From Paenibacillus woosongensis (GTDB lineage: Bacteria > Bacillota > Bacilli > Paenibacillales > Paenibacillaceae): 64,000 nt of DNA. The stretch is taken from positions 5,108,501 to 5,172,500 of the forward strand of contig NZ_CP126084.1 in assembly GCF_030122845.1 (NCBI RefSeq), in the 5' to 3' direction. This document shows positions 51,305 to 60,476 of this stretch, one piece after another (position 1 is the first letter of the stretch; the number at the start of each line of letters is the position of its first letter). The notes under the pieces are model-generated. The model ran no database searches and had not been told where the DNA came from. It saw only the letters and a program-made list of their open reading frames with translations. The position numbers and the translations under genes were made by a program.

Positions 51305-51932
51305 CTAACCCTGCTTAATCAATTTCTGCATCTCGGCGGCTGCGGCAGCTATGTCGGCTTGTCCAGTAATTCCTCCGCCTACAATGACCAAGTCAGGCTT
51401 AACGGCGATGACTTCTGGCAATGTGTCCAGCTTAATGCCGCCAGCAACGGCGACCTTGGCGTTCTACGGACTTGATCGTGCGAAGATCCTCGAAGGAGTT
51501 CTGTCCTTCCGCTTGAAGGTCGTACCCCGTGTGGACGCAAATATAATCTACGCCGAAGGCATCAATTTGCGCGGTCCGCTCCGCCAGATTCTTCACAGCG
51601 ATCATGTCGACCAGGATTTGCTTGCCCTGCTTCTTCGCTTCCGCAACCGCTCCCTGGATACTCGCATCCTCGGCAACGCCCAGAATCGTTACGATATCTG
51701 CTCCCGCCTCAGCAGCCTTCATCACTTCATAACCTGCCGCATCCATGATCTTCAAATCCGCAAGCACAGTAACGTTAGGAAAAGCCTCTTTCAACGCCTT
51801 TACCGCATGCAGGCCTTCATTGATAATGATCGGGGTTCCGATCTCCACTATATCCACATACTGCTCCACTTGCTTGACGACTTCGATGGCCCCTGAAATA
51901 CCGACCAGGTCCAAGGCTAGTTGTAATTTCAT
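51305..51932 (-). pseudogene. hxlA: 3-hexulose-6-phosphate synthase, frameshifted near its 3' end
   Basis: From ATG 51932 (AAAGGAG upstream) the frame reads MKLQLALDLVGISGAIEVV, LADLKIMDAAGYEVMKAAEAGADIVTILGVAE and VDMIAVKNLAER, all diagnostic of HxlA, and runs to about residue 157. It then derails at about 51461-51466 into SVERQGRRCWRH and stops at 51432. In the neighbouring frame the correct ending continues as NAKVAVAGGIKLDTLPEV and PDLVIVGGGITGQADIAAAA to a stop at 51305-51307, next to hxlB. A small indel therefore separates the last quarter. Either the gene is inactive or the base call is wrong. Confidence 0.85.
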
Positions 51933-52055
51933 TTATGATTGCTCCTTTAAGGGTAAGTTTTAATACGGCACCCCTTATTCTAAGCATTTCACCCATAAAT
52001 AAAAGTACGCACTTTCATGTAACTAGTACCCATTTGGTAACTATGCCAAGCCCGT

Positions 52056-52394
52056 CTAGTCCGATTTTCGCAGCTCTTTTTCCTTCTCTAAATGCCTCTC
52101 TCCCCAACGAGACATCACATTCAGCAGTTCCTTCACGGTTAACCCGTATTCGGTCAAAGAATACTCGACCTTGGGCGGAACCTGGTCATACACTTTCCGG
52201 TTGATGATGGCGTCTTCCTCTAATTCACGCAGCTGCTGCGTCAACATTTTTTGTGTAATTTGCGGCATTTCTCGTCTCAATTCTCCAAAGCGGTGCGTGC
52301 CTTCCGTCAGGTGGCATAGAATCACGGGCTTCCATTTCCCGCCGATCACCTTCAAGGTCAGCTCCACCGTTTCTTTAAAATGCTGGTCACCCAA
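52056..52394 (-). CDS. hxlR: HxlR-family transcriptional regulator
   Basis: A 112-residue winged-helix protein with the HxlR signature: TLKVIGGKWKPVILCHLTEGTHRFGELRREMPQITQKMLTQQLRELE (seen in pieces over about 12-58) and VEYSLTEYGLTVKELL. HxlR activates hxlAB in response to formaldehyde in Bacillus. It starts with TTG 52394, nine bases after AAAGGAG. Unlike in Bacillus subtilis it is read in the same direction as hxlAB and lies upstream of them. An imperfect inverted repeat AGTACC/GGTAACT at 52025-52042 lies between hxlR and hxlA and could be its site. Confidence 0.88.
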   Translation of the reverse strand: MGDQHFKETVELTLKVIGGKWKPVILCHLTEGTHRFGELRREMPQITQKMLTQQLRELEEDAIINRKVYDQVPPKVEYSLTEYGLTVKELLNVMSRWGERHLEKEKELRKSD

Positions 52395-52613
52395 AGCGAG
52401 TAACTCCTTTCCTGATGGATCTTAAAAGAGGATACCGCATTGTCATTTAGGAAGTAAAGCCGACCCTCCTACGGCGTTTGACGATTAACTCAGATACTCC
52501 CCTATTTTTAATAGGATAGCCGCTCTTTGGTGGATATGCCGTTGCTCTTCTAATTCGTATACATAATGTAGAGTAAGTTGCTATTAATCAACACGGATAG
52601 GAGGAGCGATGTA

Positions 52614-53351
52614 ATGGGATCTGAACAGAAGAACAAGGCAAAGCAGCGGGGGGTTTCCATCATTACCTGCACAAAGCGCCACAATTTTATAAACAACCTG
52701 TTTCAAAATTACATTCGGCAGCGCCATCCGAAAAAGGAACTCATCATTATTGTAAACAACGATAGTATATCGCTTGAGCCTTATCAGCGTTTAGCCAGGA
52801 AAAACCGGGGCATTCAAGTCTACCGTGTGGCGGGCCGCGAATCCCTCGGCGCTTGCCTAAACTATGCATTCAGTAAAACAAAGTACAGCTACATCGCCAA
52901 GTTCGATGATGACGACTATTACGCACCTTACTATTTAAAAGACAGCCTGCAGGCCTTGCAAAAGGCAAATGCGGATGTTGTAGGCAAACGTGCCCACTAT
53001 ATGTACTTAAACGGTGCTAAAACTTTGATTCTGCGTTTTCACCAGGATGAGAATAGACCGGTCGCTAAACTTCCCGGCGCTACGCTGTTCATGAAACGGA
53101 ACGTGTTGAACAAGGTGCGGTTTCCTCATCAGAACGTAGGGGAGGACGATCTTTTCTGCCTCAGGAGCAAAAAGCAGGGGTACAAGGTCTACTCCGCAGG
53201 AAGATATAATTTTGTCGCCATACGCCGAAAAAATTCGGCCGGCCATACCTGGATCATCAGCGATAAAAAGCTTCTCTCTCACCATAAAAGAGTCCCCAAT
53301 GTCCAAAATTTCAAGAAGTTCGTGCAGCGCACGCCAAGGGATGCTCCATAA
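52614..53351 (+). CDS. Family 2 glycosyltransferase
   Basis: A protein of about 245 residues with a GT-A fold: VSIITCTKRHNFINNLFQNY at the start, a DDDDYY metal site in IAKFDDDDYYAPYYLKDSL, and GEDDLFCLRSKKQGYKVYS near the end with the catalytic acidic pair. It resembles CgeD-type spore or envelope glycosyltransferases. The frame begins at 52578; ATG 52614 with GGAGGAGCGATGTA upstream is favoured. Its TAA overlaps the ATG of a second, broken glycosyltransferase reading frame. Donor and acceptor are unknown. Confidence 0.87.
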   Translation: MGSEQKNKAKQRGVSIITCTKRHNFINNLFQNYIRQRHPKKELIIIVNNDSISLEPYQRLARKNRGIQVYRVAGRESLGACLNYAFSKTKYSYIAKFDDDDYYAPYYLKDSLQALQKANADVVGKRAHYMYLNGAKTLILRFHQDENRPVAKLPGATLFMKRNVLNKVRFPHQNVGEDDLFCLRSKKQGYKVYSAGRYNFVAIRRKNSAGHTWIISDKKLLSHHKRVPNVQNFKKFVQRTPRDAP

Positions 53352-53437
53352 TGGCCAAACTGGATATCTCCAGCCAACCAAGCGCCGTTTCCATCATTAC
53401 CTGTCGGGACCCCGAAAAATTCGTGAGCCGAGGATAA
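53351..53437 (+). pseudogene. Truncated second GT2 glycosyltransferase
   Basis: The ATG at 53351 overlaps the stop of the preceding gene (TAATG). Only 28 codons remain; SAVSIITCRDPEKFVS copies the N-terminal motif of the upstream enzyme before a stop at 53435-53437. The coupling and homology indicate an ancient tandem pair whose second gene has been deleted just after its first strand. Confidence 0.6.
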
Positions 53438-53462
53438 ACTCCGATCTTCTTCTGCGCTAGAG

Positions 53463-53497
53463 AACGACCACCCCTGCTCCTAAGGGATGGTCGTTTC
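53463..53497. terminator. Hairpin after the glycosyltransferase unit
   Basis: AACGACCACCC and GGGATGGTCGTT pair with one mismatch; the plus-strand tail is TCTTAAG and the minus-strand tail is CTCTAGCG. It closes the glycosyltransferase transcript and faces the MocR-like gene. Confidence 0.65.
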
Positions 53498-53549
53498 TTA
53501 AGTGAAAGGGAATATCGGATCATCATCGCCCAAGATACTATATAGGGGA

Positions 53550-54992
53550 TCAAATCTGAAGGTAAGGCTCCCACAGCTGCCTCAGTTGGGCCACCCCTTC
53601 CTCTATTCGCTGCCCTGCAATGCCTCCAAAGCCGATCAGAAAATATTTCCTCTTCTCACGTTCACAGGCAGCCCGATCCGAATAGAAAGCGGATGCCGAT
53701 GCCACACGGATGCCGCCATACTTCGCCGCTTGAATCATTTCCTGCTCAGAAGCTTTGGCGACGAGCGCCAAAATCAGGTGAAACCCGGCATGCGGATTAA
53801 GGACCTCACCGCAATCGTGAAACTGTCTCTGGAGGGCGTCGGCGAGCTCCTGGTTCTTTTTGCGGTAAAGACTTCTCATTTTACGAACATGCCTCTCGAA
53901 ATACCCCTGCTTCATTAGCTTCTCCAGCGTGCGCTGATACACCCGGGAAGAGGATTGCTCGAACAGCAGTGTTCTTCTCAATTGCAGATAAGGAGCCAGC
54001 AACGATTCAGGAAGCACCATGTAATGGATACACATGTCAGGGGCAAGTATTTGGGAGAACCCCCCTACATAGATCACATTCGCATCAGGCGCCAAGCCTT
54101 GGAGCGCAGGTACCGGCTGCCCTATATAGCGAAGCTCTCCGCCGTAATCGTCCTCTATAATATAGCCCTCCTGCTCCTTGGCCCACTTCAGCAGTTCCAT
54201 TCTTTCGTTAATCGGCATTACCCTGCCCCCGGGAAACTGATGGGAAGGAGCGACGGCCACGATCCGAGCGGATGCCTGCAGCAAACGGGAAATATCTATC
54301 CCCTTGTCTGCTTCAGTTGCAGTCAAGACAGCAAAGCCCTCAGCCTGGAACGTACGGGCAATCAGCGGATAGCACGGGTCTTCTACAGCTACAGCCGGGG
54401 AGATTCCCTTAAGAAGGATGGCCAGATAATGGAGAAGCAGATGCTGCTCCGCGCCAATGACAATCTGCTCCTTGCGGCACACGACACCGCGAATCCGGAA
54501 CAGGTAAGCAGCAAGCTCCTCGCGTAATCCAGCCTCGCCTTGCGGATCTCCGTAGAAGAGCAGCTCCTCGTATTCCTCTCGAAGCGTCTGCATCAGGAGC
54601 CTCTTCCAATGGGAGACTGGAAAGCTTGCGAAATCGTTTTTAGCCAGATGAAAATCATAGGCATACGTCTCTGTGGTAGTGTGATCCTTCGCAGGAAGTC
54701 CGGGTGAGGTATGAGGGTCAGCCATTGTAAACCTTCCATACGAATCGGGCAGAGCGGCAACATAGAACCCTCGTCTGGGGCGGCTCACCATGAATCCTTC
54801 CGCTATCAGCTGCTGGTAAGCAGCTTCTACAGGAGTCGTGCTAATGCATAGCTGCTTCGCTTGTTCCCTGATGGAAGGCAGGCGATCGTTGGCCTGAAGC
54901 CTTCCTGCTACAATATCCTGCTTGATGGCTTCATAAACGGTCATATAAACCGGTGATTTAGAAAAAGGCGTTGAATCTGTACGGTTTCTCAT
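53550..54992 (-). CDS. MocR/PdxR-like GntR regulator lacking the usual PLP lysine
   Basis: A protein of about 480 residues. The N-terminal GntR winged helix is YEAIKQDIVAGRLQANDRLPSIREQAKQL and TTPVEAAYQQLIAEGF; residues about 110-470 form an aminotransferase-I-like domain (FPGGRVMPINERM; VEDPCYPLIART; EDDYGGELRYIGQPVPALQG). In MocR proteins the PLP lysine lies in a SK-L-x-P motif after this; here it reads GGFSQILAPDM, Lys replaced by Gln (codon CAA at 54051-54053). Covalent PLP binding is therefore unlikely. ATG 54992 follows GGAGAGGCAG. The gene is divergent from a GNAT gene, and the short shared intergenic region (54993-55092) contains TATA-like repeats that may hold its site. Confidence 0.85.
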   Translation of the reverse strand: MRNRTDSTPFSKSPVYMTVYEAIKQDIVAGRLQANDRLPSIREQAKQLCISTTPVEAAYQQLIAEGFMVSRPRRGFYVAALPDSYGRFTMADPHTSPGLPAKDHTTTETYAYDFHLAKNDFASFPVSHWKRLLMQTLREEYEELLFYGDPQGEAGLREELAAYLFRIRGVVCRKEQIVIGAEQHLLLHYLAILLKGISPAVAVEDPCYPLIARTFQAEGFAVLTATEADKGIDISRLLQASARIVAVAPSHQFPGGRVMPINERMELLKWAKEQEGYIIEDDYGGELRYIGQPVPALQGLAPDANVIYVGGFSQILAPDMCIHYMVLPESLLAPYLQLRRTLLFEQSSSRVYQRTLEKLMKQGYFERHVRKMRSLYRKKNQELADALQRQFHDCGEVLNPHAGFHLILALVAKASEQEMIQAAKYGGIRVASASAFYSDRAACEREKRKYFLIGFGGIAGQRIEEGVAQLRQLWEPYLQI

Positions 54993-55092
54993 CTGCCTCT
55001 CCTGTCCTCTCAAAAAAATACAATCTGTATATTTTTAAGTATACAAATTGGTGGTAAATTGAGGTAGAGTGAAAACGAAGGAGATATGAATC

Positions 55093-55644
55093 ATGGAACC
55101 CGTACGCTTTTTAGAAGGAAAAAAAGTATATTTACGGCCGATCGAGGTATCCGATGCCAATTGGTACTTCACTACGCTGTACCATCACGAGACAAGGAAA
55201 CTCACTGGGACACAGAAGCACTATACCCAGGATCAAATTGCCCGCTACATCGAAGGAAAAGCCCAGGACAGCTCGTCCGTACTGCTGGTCATTGCCGCCG
55301 TTAGTGACGATACTCCCATTGGAGATATTGCGATTCAAGATATAGATACGATCAATCGCAATGCCAACATCCGCATCGCTATCCCTGACAGCAGTAATCA
55401 AGGAAAAGGTTACGGTACCGAAGCCCTCCGTCTCATGCTGGATTACGGCTTCGGTATCCTCAACCTTCACCGGATCGAGTTGAACGTGTTCTCTTACAAT
55501 GAGCGTGCCATGCAGGTCTATGAAAGTGTAGGCTTCAAGAAAGAAGGGGTTCAGCGAGAAGCCTTATTTTACAACCATCAGTATTATGACTCCATTCTCA
55601 TGAGCATTCTAGAGGATGAATACAGATCCCTATACTGTAAATAA
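55093..55644 (+). CDS. GNAT-family N-acetyltransferase (RimJ/RimL-like)
   Basis: A 183-residue acyltransferase. The acetyl-CoA site is IPDSSNQGKGYGTEALRLMLDYGF with the R/QxxGxG/A loop QGKGYG, followed by LHRIELNVFSYNERAMQVYESVGFKKEG, typical of the RimJ/RimL subclass that modifies N-termini of proteins or small amines. AAGGAGATATGAATC precedes the ATG. It is divergent from the MocR-like regulator, which may control it. The substrate is not known; SpeG-like and antibiotic-inactivating relatives look similar. Confidence 0.88.
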   Translation: MEPVRFLEGKKVYLRPIEVSDANWYFTTLYHHETRKLTGTQKHYTQDQIARYIEGKAQDSSSVLLVIAAVSDDTPIGDIAIQDIDTINRNANIRIAIPDSSNQGKGYGTEALRLMLDYGFGILNLHRIELNVFSYNERAMQVYESVGFKKEGVQREALFYNHQYYDSILMSILEDEYRSLYCK

Positions 55645-55665
55645 GGATAATTAAGGAGAGCCATT

Positions 55666-56133
55666 CTACAAGGATTGGAGCTCCTTTTTTATGGGCACAC
55701 ATATTTCACAAAAATGATTGTTAACCAAATCGCCTGTGTATTTTTCTAAAATCGGTTTGTTGTCTAGTTGAAGTCCCATGCTGTGTATGGCTGGAACAAT
55801 TTCTGCCCATGCTCTTTGAATATCCTCTGCTGTATGTTTGATTCTAAATATCGCATAATCTCCGCCGTCAAGTTTACTTTCGCAGACAAAATCATCCATC
55901 TGGTCCTCTTCTGTAATGGTAATACATGCATCATATCTGCATTGCTCAGGAGGCGTGATTTGAGGGTTGTCTTGTGGAATTCCGAATAATACGGCTGATT
56001 CAGTGAGTAATCCTTTCTCCCTTGCCCAACTCTTTAGCTCTTCCATGGCCTGAACGTTGGCAGGACCATAAGGGCCAATTTGCCGCACATACGCCAGGCG
56101 ATAACTAGGGAGAGTCTCGACTCTAACATCCAT
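55666..56133 (-). CDS. GyrI-like small-molecule-binding protein
   Basis: A 155-residue protein comprising a single GyrI/AraC-effector-binding domain (MDVRVETLPSYRLAYVRQIGPYGPANVQAMEEL start; ALFGIPQDNP-like LFGIPQDNPQITPPEQCRYDACITI; GDYAIFRIKHTAEDIQRAWAEIVP). Stand-alone members bind hydrophobic or cationic ligands, and some have hydrolase activity (Glu in the AEI and EKY region). There is no HTH. AAGGAAG precedes the ATG. It is convergent with the GNAT gene; the hairpin near 55651-55692 overlaps its 3' end and could terminate both. Confidence 0.85.
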   Translation of the reverse strand: MDVRVETLPSYRLAYVRQIGPYGPANVQAMEELKSWAREKGLLTESAVLFGIPQDNPQITPPEQCRYDACITITEEDQMDDFVCESKLDGGDYAIFRIKHTAEDIQRAWAEIVPAIHSMGLQLDNKPILEKYTGDLVNNHFCEICVPIKKELQSL

Positions 56134-56225
56134 AGCTTGATCTTCCTTTCTTATGTGTTGTTTTCTACATTTTGGATGCTATCATGGTATAAAATATTAT
56201 TCATTAGTTTTTTCGAAAATAGATA

Positions 56226-56258
56226 AAAAGCTGTCCGTTCCCGAAGGAATGGCCAGCT
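56226..56258 (-). terminator. Terminator of the LysR-type gene
   Basis: AAGCTGGCCATTCC and GGAACGGACAGCTT pair with two mismatches around TTCG-like bases and are followed by TTTATC on the minus strand. The first base of the stem touches the stop codon of the regulator gene. Confidence 0.78.
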
Positions 56259-57142
56259 TATTTATTTTCCAAAAGCTCTACGAACTTTGTTGCCGCCGGG
56301 GATAATGGCACGCTTTTTATATTGCAAACGCCTATGCTTCTCCTTGGAATTTTCTCTAGCAATTGAACCTCGGTCAGCCATCCCTTCGCTAAATATTCCT
56401 GGGAGAACTCTTTCGTCACGCACGCGATTCCAAGATTAATTCTGGCAAACTCCAGCAATAAATCATGCGAGCCCAATTCAAACTCCGGCGCAATTTTGAT
56501 CCCTTTAGAGATCATGTAGTCTTCCACATATTTTCGGGAATTCGATTTCGGTTCTAGAAATATGAGCGGAAGCTTCACCAATTCATGAAGGCTGACTGGC
56601 CGTGATAAAACTTCCGCAAATCTCTCCCCATAAACAAACGTATCCTGGATATCAATGCAATGCCGCACTTCTAATGTGGAATCCTCGATCGGGAGGTTGC
56701 AAATGGATATATCCACTTCGCCCGATTTTAGAGTCGAACAAAGTTCTAAAGTCGTACCATTCACAATAGTAAATTTAATATTGGGATATTTATTGTGGAA
56801 AGCTTCCAAGTAGGGGAGCAAAAAATATCTGGAGATCGTATCCCCTACGCCGATTTTCAATTCCCCAGCCGTCAGGTTCTGAAACTCCAATATCTTCTCT
56901 TCACCTGTTTGCAGCAGATTCATGGCCGAATTTACGTATTCAAACAGAAGGCTGCCCTCATTGGTCAATGATGCCCCTTTGGGCGTTCGATTAAAAAGCC
57001 GCGTGTTCAAATCCTTCTCCAATTGCATGATCGCCTGGCTAACCGCCGGCTGCGTCATATACAGTTCTTTGGCTGCTTTGGAAAAGCTATTGCATTTCGC
57101 GACCTTGCTAAAAATTTTGTAGAGATCCAGCTTGCTTATCAC
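56258..57142 (-). CDS. LysR-family transcriptional regulator
   Basis: A 294-residue regulator. The N-terminal HTH (LYKIFSKVAKCNSFSKAAKELYMTQPAVSQAIMQLEKDLNTRLF, about 7-50) is canonical; the effector domain follows (GELKIGVGDTISRYFLLPYLEAFHNKYP). It starts with GTG 57142 preceded by AGAGGTG. It is divergent from the CofE-like ligase gene, the usual arrangement for a LysR regulator and its target, with a 127-bp promoter region between them. The effector is unknown. Confidence 0.92.
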   Translation of the reverse strand: MISKLDLYKIFSKVAKCNSFSKAAKELYMTQPAVSQAIMQLEKDLNTRLFNRTPKGASLTNEGSLLFEYVNSAMNLLQTGEEKILEFQNLTAGELKIGVGDTISRYFLLPYLEAFHNKYPNIKFTIVNGTTLELCSTLKSGEVDISICNLPIEDSTLEVRHCIDIQDTFVYGERFAEVLSRPVSLHELVKLPLIFLEPKSNSRKYVEDYMISKGIKIAPEFELGSHDLLLEFARINLGIACVTKEFSQEYLAKGWLTEVQLLEKIPRRSIGVCNIKSVPLSPAATKFVELLENK

Positions 57143-57269
57143 ATAAACACCTCTTATACCCTCTATTCGATATATTAATTTAACTTATACCACTAGACTG
57201 ATGTATATTACAAGTAGATGGTTAGATAATGTAAAACAGACTTTATCATCCTAAGGAGCTGAATGTAAT

Positions 57270-58460
57270 TTGGAAAGAGTCGTTGGAACTGTTGCTAGAG
57301 GCCTTCGTTGCCCGATTATCAAACGAGGGGATCACATAGAGGATATCGTGGTAGACAGCGTGTTAAAGGCTGCCGAAGTTGAAGGCTTTCAAATCCGGGA
57401 TCAAGATATTGTGTCCATTACGGAGTCCATCGTCGCCCGTGCCCAGGGCAATTATGCGACAGTGGATCATATCGCCAAAGATGTTCATGCTAAGTTCGGT
57501 GACGAAACGGTTGGCGTGATCTTCCCGATTCTAAGCCGCAATCGGTTTGCCGTCTGCCTTCGCGGTATTGCCAAAGGCGTTAAAAAGATCGTATTAATGC
57601 TGAGCTATCCCTCCGATGAGGTGGGCAACCACTTGGTCGATCTCGACCTGCTCGATGAAAAGGGCGTTAATCCTTGGACGGATGTACTGACGGAGGCCCA
57701 ATTCCGCGAGCTCTTTGGCTATAAAAAGCATACGTTTACAGGCATCGATTACATTGATTACTATAAAACATTAGTGGAAGAACAGGGAACGGAATGCGAG
57801 GTTATTTTCTCCAATAACCCAAAAACGATCCTCAACTATACCAAACATGTTCTGACTTGCGATATCCATTCCCGTTTCAGAACGGCAAGAATCCTGAAGG
57901 CGGGTGGCGGAGAGAAAATCTACAGCCTGGATAACATCCTGGCGGAATCCATTGATCATAGCGGGTATAATGAACATTATGGTCTTCTGGGATCGAATAA
58001 GTCTACAGAGGACGAAATCAAGCTTTTCCCGCGCAACTGCCAGCAAACCGTCGATAAAATCCAGCAAATTTTCAAAGAAAAGACAGGTAAAAATGTGGAA
58101 GTCATGATTTATGGAGACGGTGCATTCAAAGACCCTGTCGGGAAAATATGGGAGCTGGCGGATCCGGTTGTGTCGCCCGCTTATACGTCTGGACTTGAAG
58201 GAACGCCCAATGAAATCAAACTGAAGTATCTTGCGGATAATAACTTTGCAGATTTAAGCGGCGACGAGCTTACACAAGCCATTTCCGAGTACATCAGCAA
58301 TAAAAATGACGATCTCGTGGGATCGATGGAAGCCCAAGGTACTACGCCTAGAAAGCTGACTGACCTTATCGGCTCTTTGTCTGATTTGACTTCGGGAAGC
58401 GGAGACAAAGGCACGCCAATCGTCTTTATCCAGGGCTATTTCGATAACTTTACGAAATAA
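57270..58460 (+). CDS. CofE-like (coenzyme F420-0:gamma-glutamyl ligase family) protein
   Basis: A 396-residue protein with the CofE/FbiB-N fold: CPIIKRGDHIEDIVVDSVLKAAEVEGFQIRDQDIVSITESIVARAQGNY, and later MIYGDGAFKDPVGKIWELADPVV. CofE adds glutamates to F420; firmicutes mostly lack F420, so this longer subgroup (typical CofE about 250 residues) may ligate glutamate or another amino acid to a different acceptor. It starts with TTG 57270 with AAGGAG about 11 bases upstream. It is divergent from, and probably activated by, the LysR-type regulator. A bidirectional terminator follows. Confidence 0.85.
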   Translation: MERVVGTVARGLRCPIIKRGDHIEDIVVDSVLKAAEVEGFQIRDQDIVSITESIVARAQGNYATVDHIAKDVHAKFGDETVGVIFPILSRNRFAVCLRGIAKGVKKIVLMLSYPSDEVGNHLVDLDLLDEKGVNPWTDVLTEAQFRELFGYKKHTFTGIDYIDYYKTLVEEQGTECEVIFSNNPKTILNYTKHVLTCDIHSRFRTARILKAGGGEKIYSLDNILAESIDHSGYNEHYGLLGSNKSTEDEIKLFPRNCQQTVDKIQQIFKEKTGKNVEVMIYGDGAFKDPVGKIWELADPVVSPAYTSGLEGTPNEIKLKYLADNNFADLSGDELTQAISEYISNKNDDLVGSMEAQGTTPRKLTDLIGSLSDLTSGSGDKGTPIVFIQGYFDNFTK

Positions 58461-58490
58461 ATCATGGCCTAAATTGAAGTTCTAAACCAA

Positions 58491-58528
58491 AAGAGAGACC
58501 ACCTTAGCGCAGGTGATCTCTCTTATTT
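58491..58528. terminator. Bidirectional terminator between the CofE-like and mqo genes
   Basis: AAGAGAGACCACCT (58491-58504) and AGGTGATCTCTCTT (58511-58524) form a stem with one mismatch and a 6-base loop, followed by ATTTTG on plus and TTGGTTT on minus. Confidence 0.88.
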
Positions 58529-58530
58529 TG

Positions 58531-60039
58531 TTATGCATGCATTTCGACAGGAAGGTCTTCACTGCCAAGTCCAAGCGACCGCGCTGTTGAAGTATGAATG
58601 TCCTGAATAAGCTCTGTGTTTGCTAATAGCGATGTTCCGTAGGAAGGAATCATCTCTTTGATCTTCGGCTCCCAAGCCTCCATATATTGCGGGAAGCACT
58701 TGCTGATGACCTCAAGCATGACGGAAACCGCGGTTGAGGCACCCGGAGAAGCGCCAAGCAATGCGGCGATCGAGCCGTCGGCAGCGCTGACTACTTCGGT
58801 GCCAAATTGCAGCGTTCCTTTGCCGGCATCCGTATCCTTGATAACCTGTACACGCTGCCCCGCTATTACTAAATCCCAATCCTCGCTTTTAGCGTTCGGG
58901 ATAAATTCCCGCAGTTCTTCCATGCGTTTTTCTTTGGATAACATCACTTGCTGAATCAGGTATTTTGTCAGTGGAACGTTCTTGATCCCTGCTGCCAGCA
59001 TCGTTAAGAGATTATTCGGCTTTACGGACGTAATCAAATCGAACATGGAGCCGGATTTTAAGAATTTCGGTGAGAAGCCGGCAAACGGTCCAAACAACAA
59101 CGATTTTTTATTGTCGATAAATCTTGTATCCAGATGCGGAACGGACATAGGAGGGGCGCCCACCTTAGCCTTGCCGTATACCTTGGCATGATGCTGCTCG
59201 ACCACATCCGGATCGTTACATACCATAAATAGTCCGCTTACCGGGAACCCTCCGATATGTTTACTTTCCGGAATGCCGGTTTTCTGCAGCAGATGCAGGC
59301 TTCCTCCCCCGCCGCCAATAAAGACAAATTTCGCAGCATGGCACTCGACGCTGCCGGTATCGGCATTCCGTACCTTCAGTTCCCACAAGCCGTCGCTAGT
59401 ACGCTTAATATTGTCTACGCTATGTTTATATTTTATATCAACGCCCTGACTCTTTAAGTGCCCGAACAATATGCGCGTTAAAGCCCCAAAATTGACATCC
59501 GTCCCCGACTCGATTCTTGTCGCCGCTATAGGCTCGCTGACTGGACGGTCCTTCATCATTAGCGGAATCCATTCCATCAATTTCTCGGGATCATCGGAGA
59601 ACTCCATTTCCCGAAACAGAGGATTGGTTGATAGCGCTTTAAAACGCTTCTTCAAAAACGAGACATCCTTCTCCCCTTGCACAAAACTCATATGAGGGAT
59701 CGGGGCGATAAAGTCCCGCGGATTGCGGATTAGATTGCTGTTTACAAGGTAAGACCAAAACTGCATGGACACTTGAAACTGTTCATTAATTTTGATAGCT
59801 TTGCTAATATCTACAGATCCGTCCGATCTCTCGGTGGTGTAGTTAAGCTCGCACAGCGCCGCATGCCCTGTCCCCGCATTATTCCATTCGTTAGAGCTTT
59901 CCTCTCCTGCATTGGCAAGCTTCTCAAACACTGTAATTTCCCAGTCCGGTACTAATTCCTTTAGCAGTGTCCCCAAAGTTGCACTCATAATCCCGGCACC
60001 AATTAAGATAACATCTGTACTTGTTTGTCTGTTACTCAT
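58531..60039 (-). CDS. mqo: Malate:quinone oxidoreductase
   Basis: A 502-residue FAD enzyme of the membrane periphery that oxidises malate to oxaloacetate and passes electrons to menaquinone. The FAD-binding N-terminus is [22 protein letters not shown]; family motifs include [67 protein letters not shown] and [13 protein letters not shown]. The length matches the family (about 490-500). ATG 60039 is preceded by AAGGACGG. It is monocistronic; the region upstream (60060-60180) holds a GCGCTCCTGCGCAGGCG-like short palindrome and AT-rich promoter sequence. Confidence 0.95.
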   Translation of the reverse strand: MSNRQTSTDVILIGAGIMSATLGTLLKELVPDWEITVFEKLANAGEESSNEWNNAGTGHAALCELNYTTERSDGSVDISKAIKINEQFQVSMQFWSYLVNSNLIRNPRDFIAPIPHMSFVQGEKDVSFLKKRFKALSTNPLFREMEFSDDPEKLMEWIPLMMKDRPVSEPIAATRIESGTDVNFGALTRILFGHLKSQGVDIKYKHSVDNIKRTSDGLWELKVRNADTGSVECHAAKFVFIGGGGGSLHLLQKTGIPESKHIGGFPVSGLFMVCNDPDVVEQHHAKVYGKAKVGAPPMSVPHLDTRFIDNKKSLLFGPFAGFSPKFLKSGSMFDLITSVKPNNLLTMLAAGIKNVPLTKYLIQQVMLSKEKRMEELREFIPNAKSEDWDLVIAGQRVQVIKDTDAGKGTLQFGTEVVSAADGSIAALLGASPGASTAVSVMLEVISKCFPQYMEAWEPKIKEMIPSYGTSLLANTELIQDIHTSTARSLGLGSEDLPVEMHA

Positions 60040-60250
60040 TTTTACCGTCCTTATACCCTAAGATTTGCAGAAAGGATGTAGGCGCTCCTGCGCAGGCGTT
60101 CCGCATGCCAGTGCGGAAACTAGTCACACACCTTTTCTGGATCGATTTTTTACAATTTCTTTACCTGATCCTAGTGTATCAATAATACTGATAGATTAAA
60201 ATATTTATTTAGTATAAATATGATAATTTTAATCGATAGTTTGCCGTGGA

Positions 60251-60409
60251 TTAGGATCGCCTCGTCCCTGGTGTTTCTATAATATGAAAGATCGATATTA
60301 AAGTTTCCTTCAGCCATCCCAATAACGAGTTGATCAGCTGTCGGACATAATCGTCAGGAGCTCCATCGCCCTTAACTGCCAAGGGTTTCTTAACTTGATG
60401 ATTACTCAA
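60251..60409 (-). CDS. Small hypothetical protein, 52 residues
   Basis: A frame of 53 codons starts with TTG at 60409, seven bases after GGAGG, and ends with TAA at 60251. The product begins with a Lys-rich hydrophilic part (SNHQVKKPLAVKGDGAPDDYV) and ends with an amphipathic or hydrophobic helix (RQLINSLLGWLKETLISIF). It could be a small membrane-associated peptide. I recognise no family. The good ribosome site and position upstream of mqo on the same strand support expression; the gap to mqo is over 200 bp. Confidence 0.5.
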   Translation of the reverse strand: MSNHQVKKPLAVKGDGAPDDYVRQLINSLLGWLKETLISIFHIIETPGTRRS

Positions 60410-60476
60410 TGCGAATCCTCCCTTTCCTGGTGTATTGCTGAATACATTCGGGATGATAAAGAGGTTTTATGAACTC

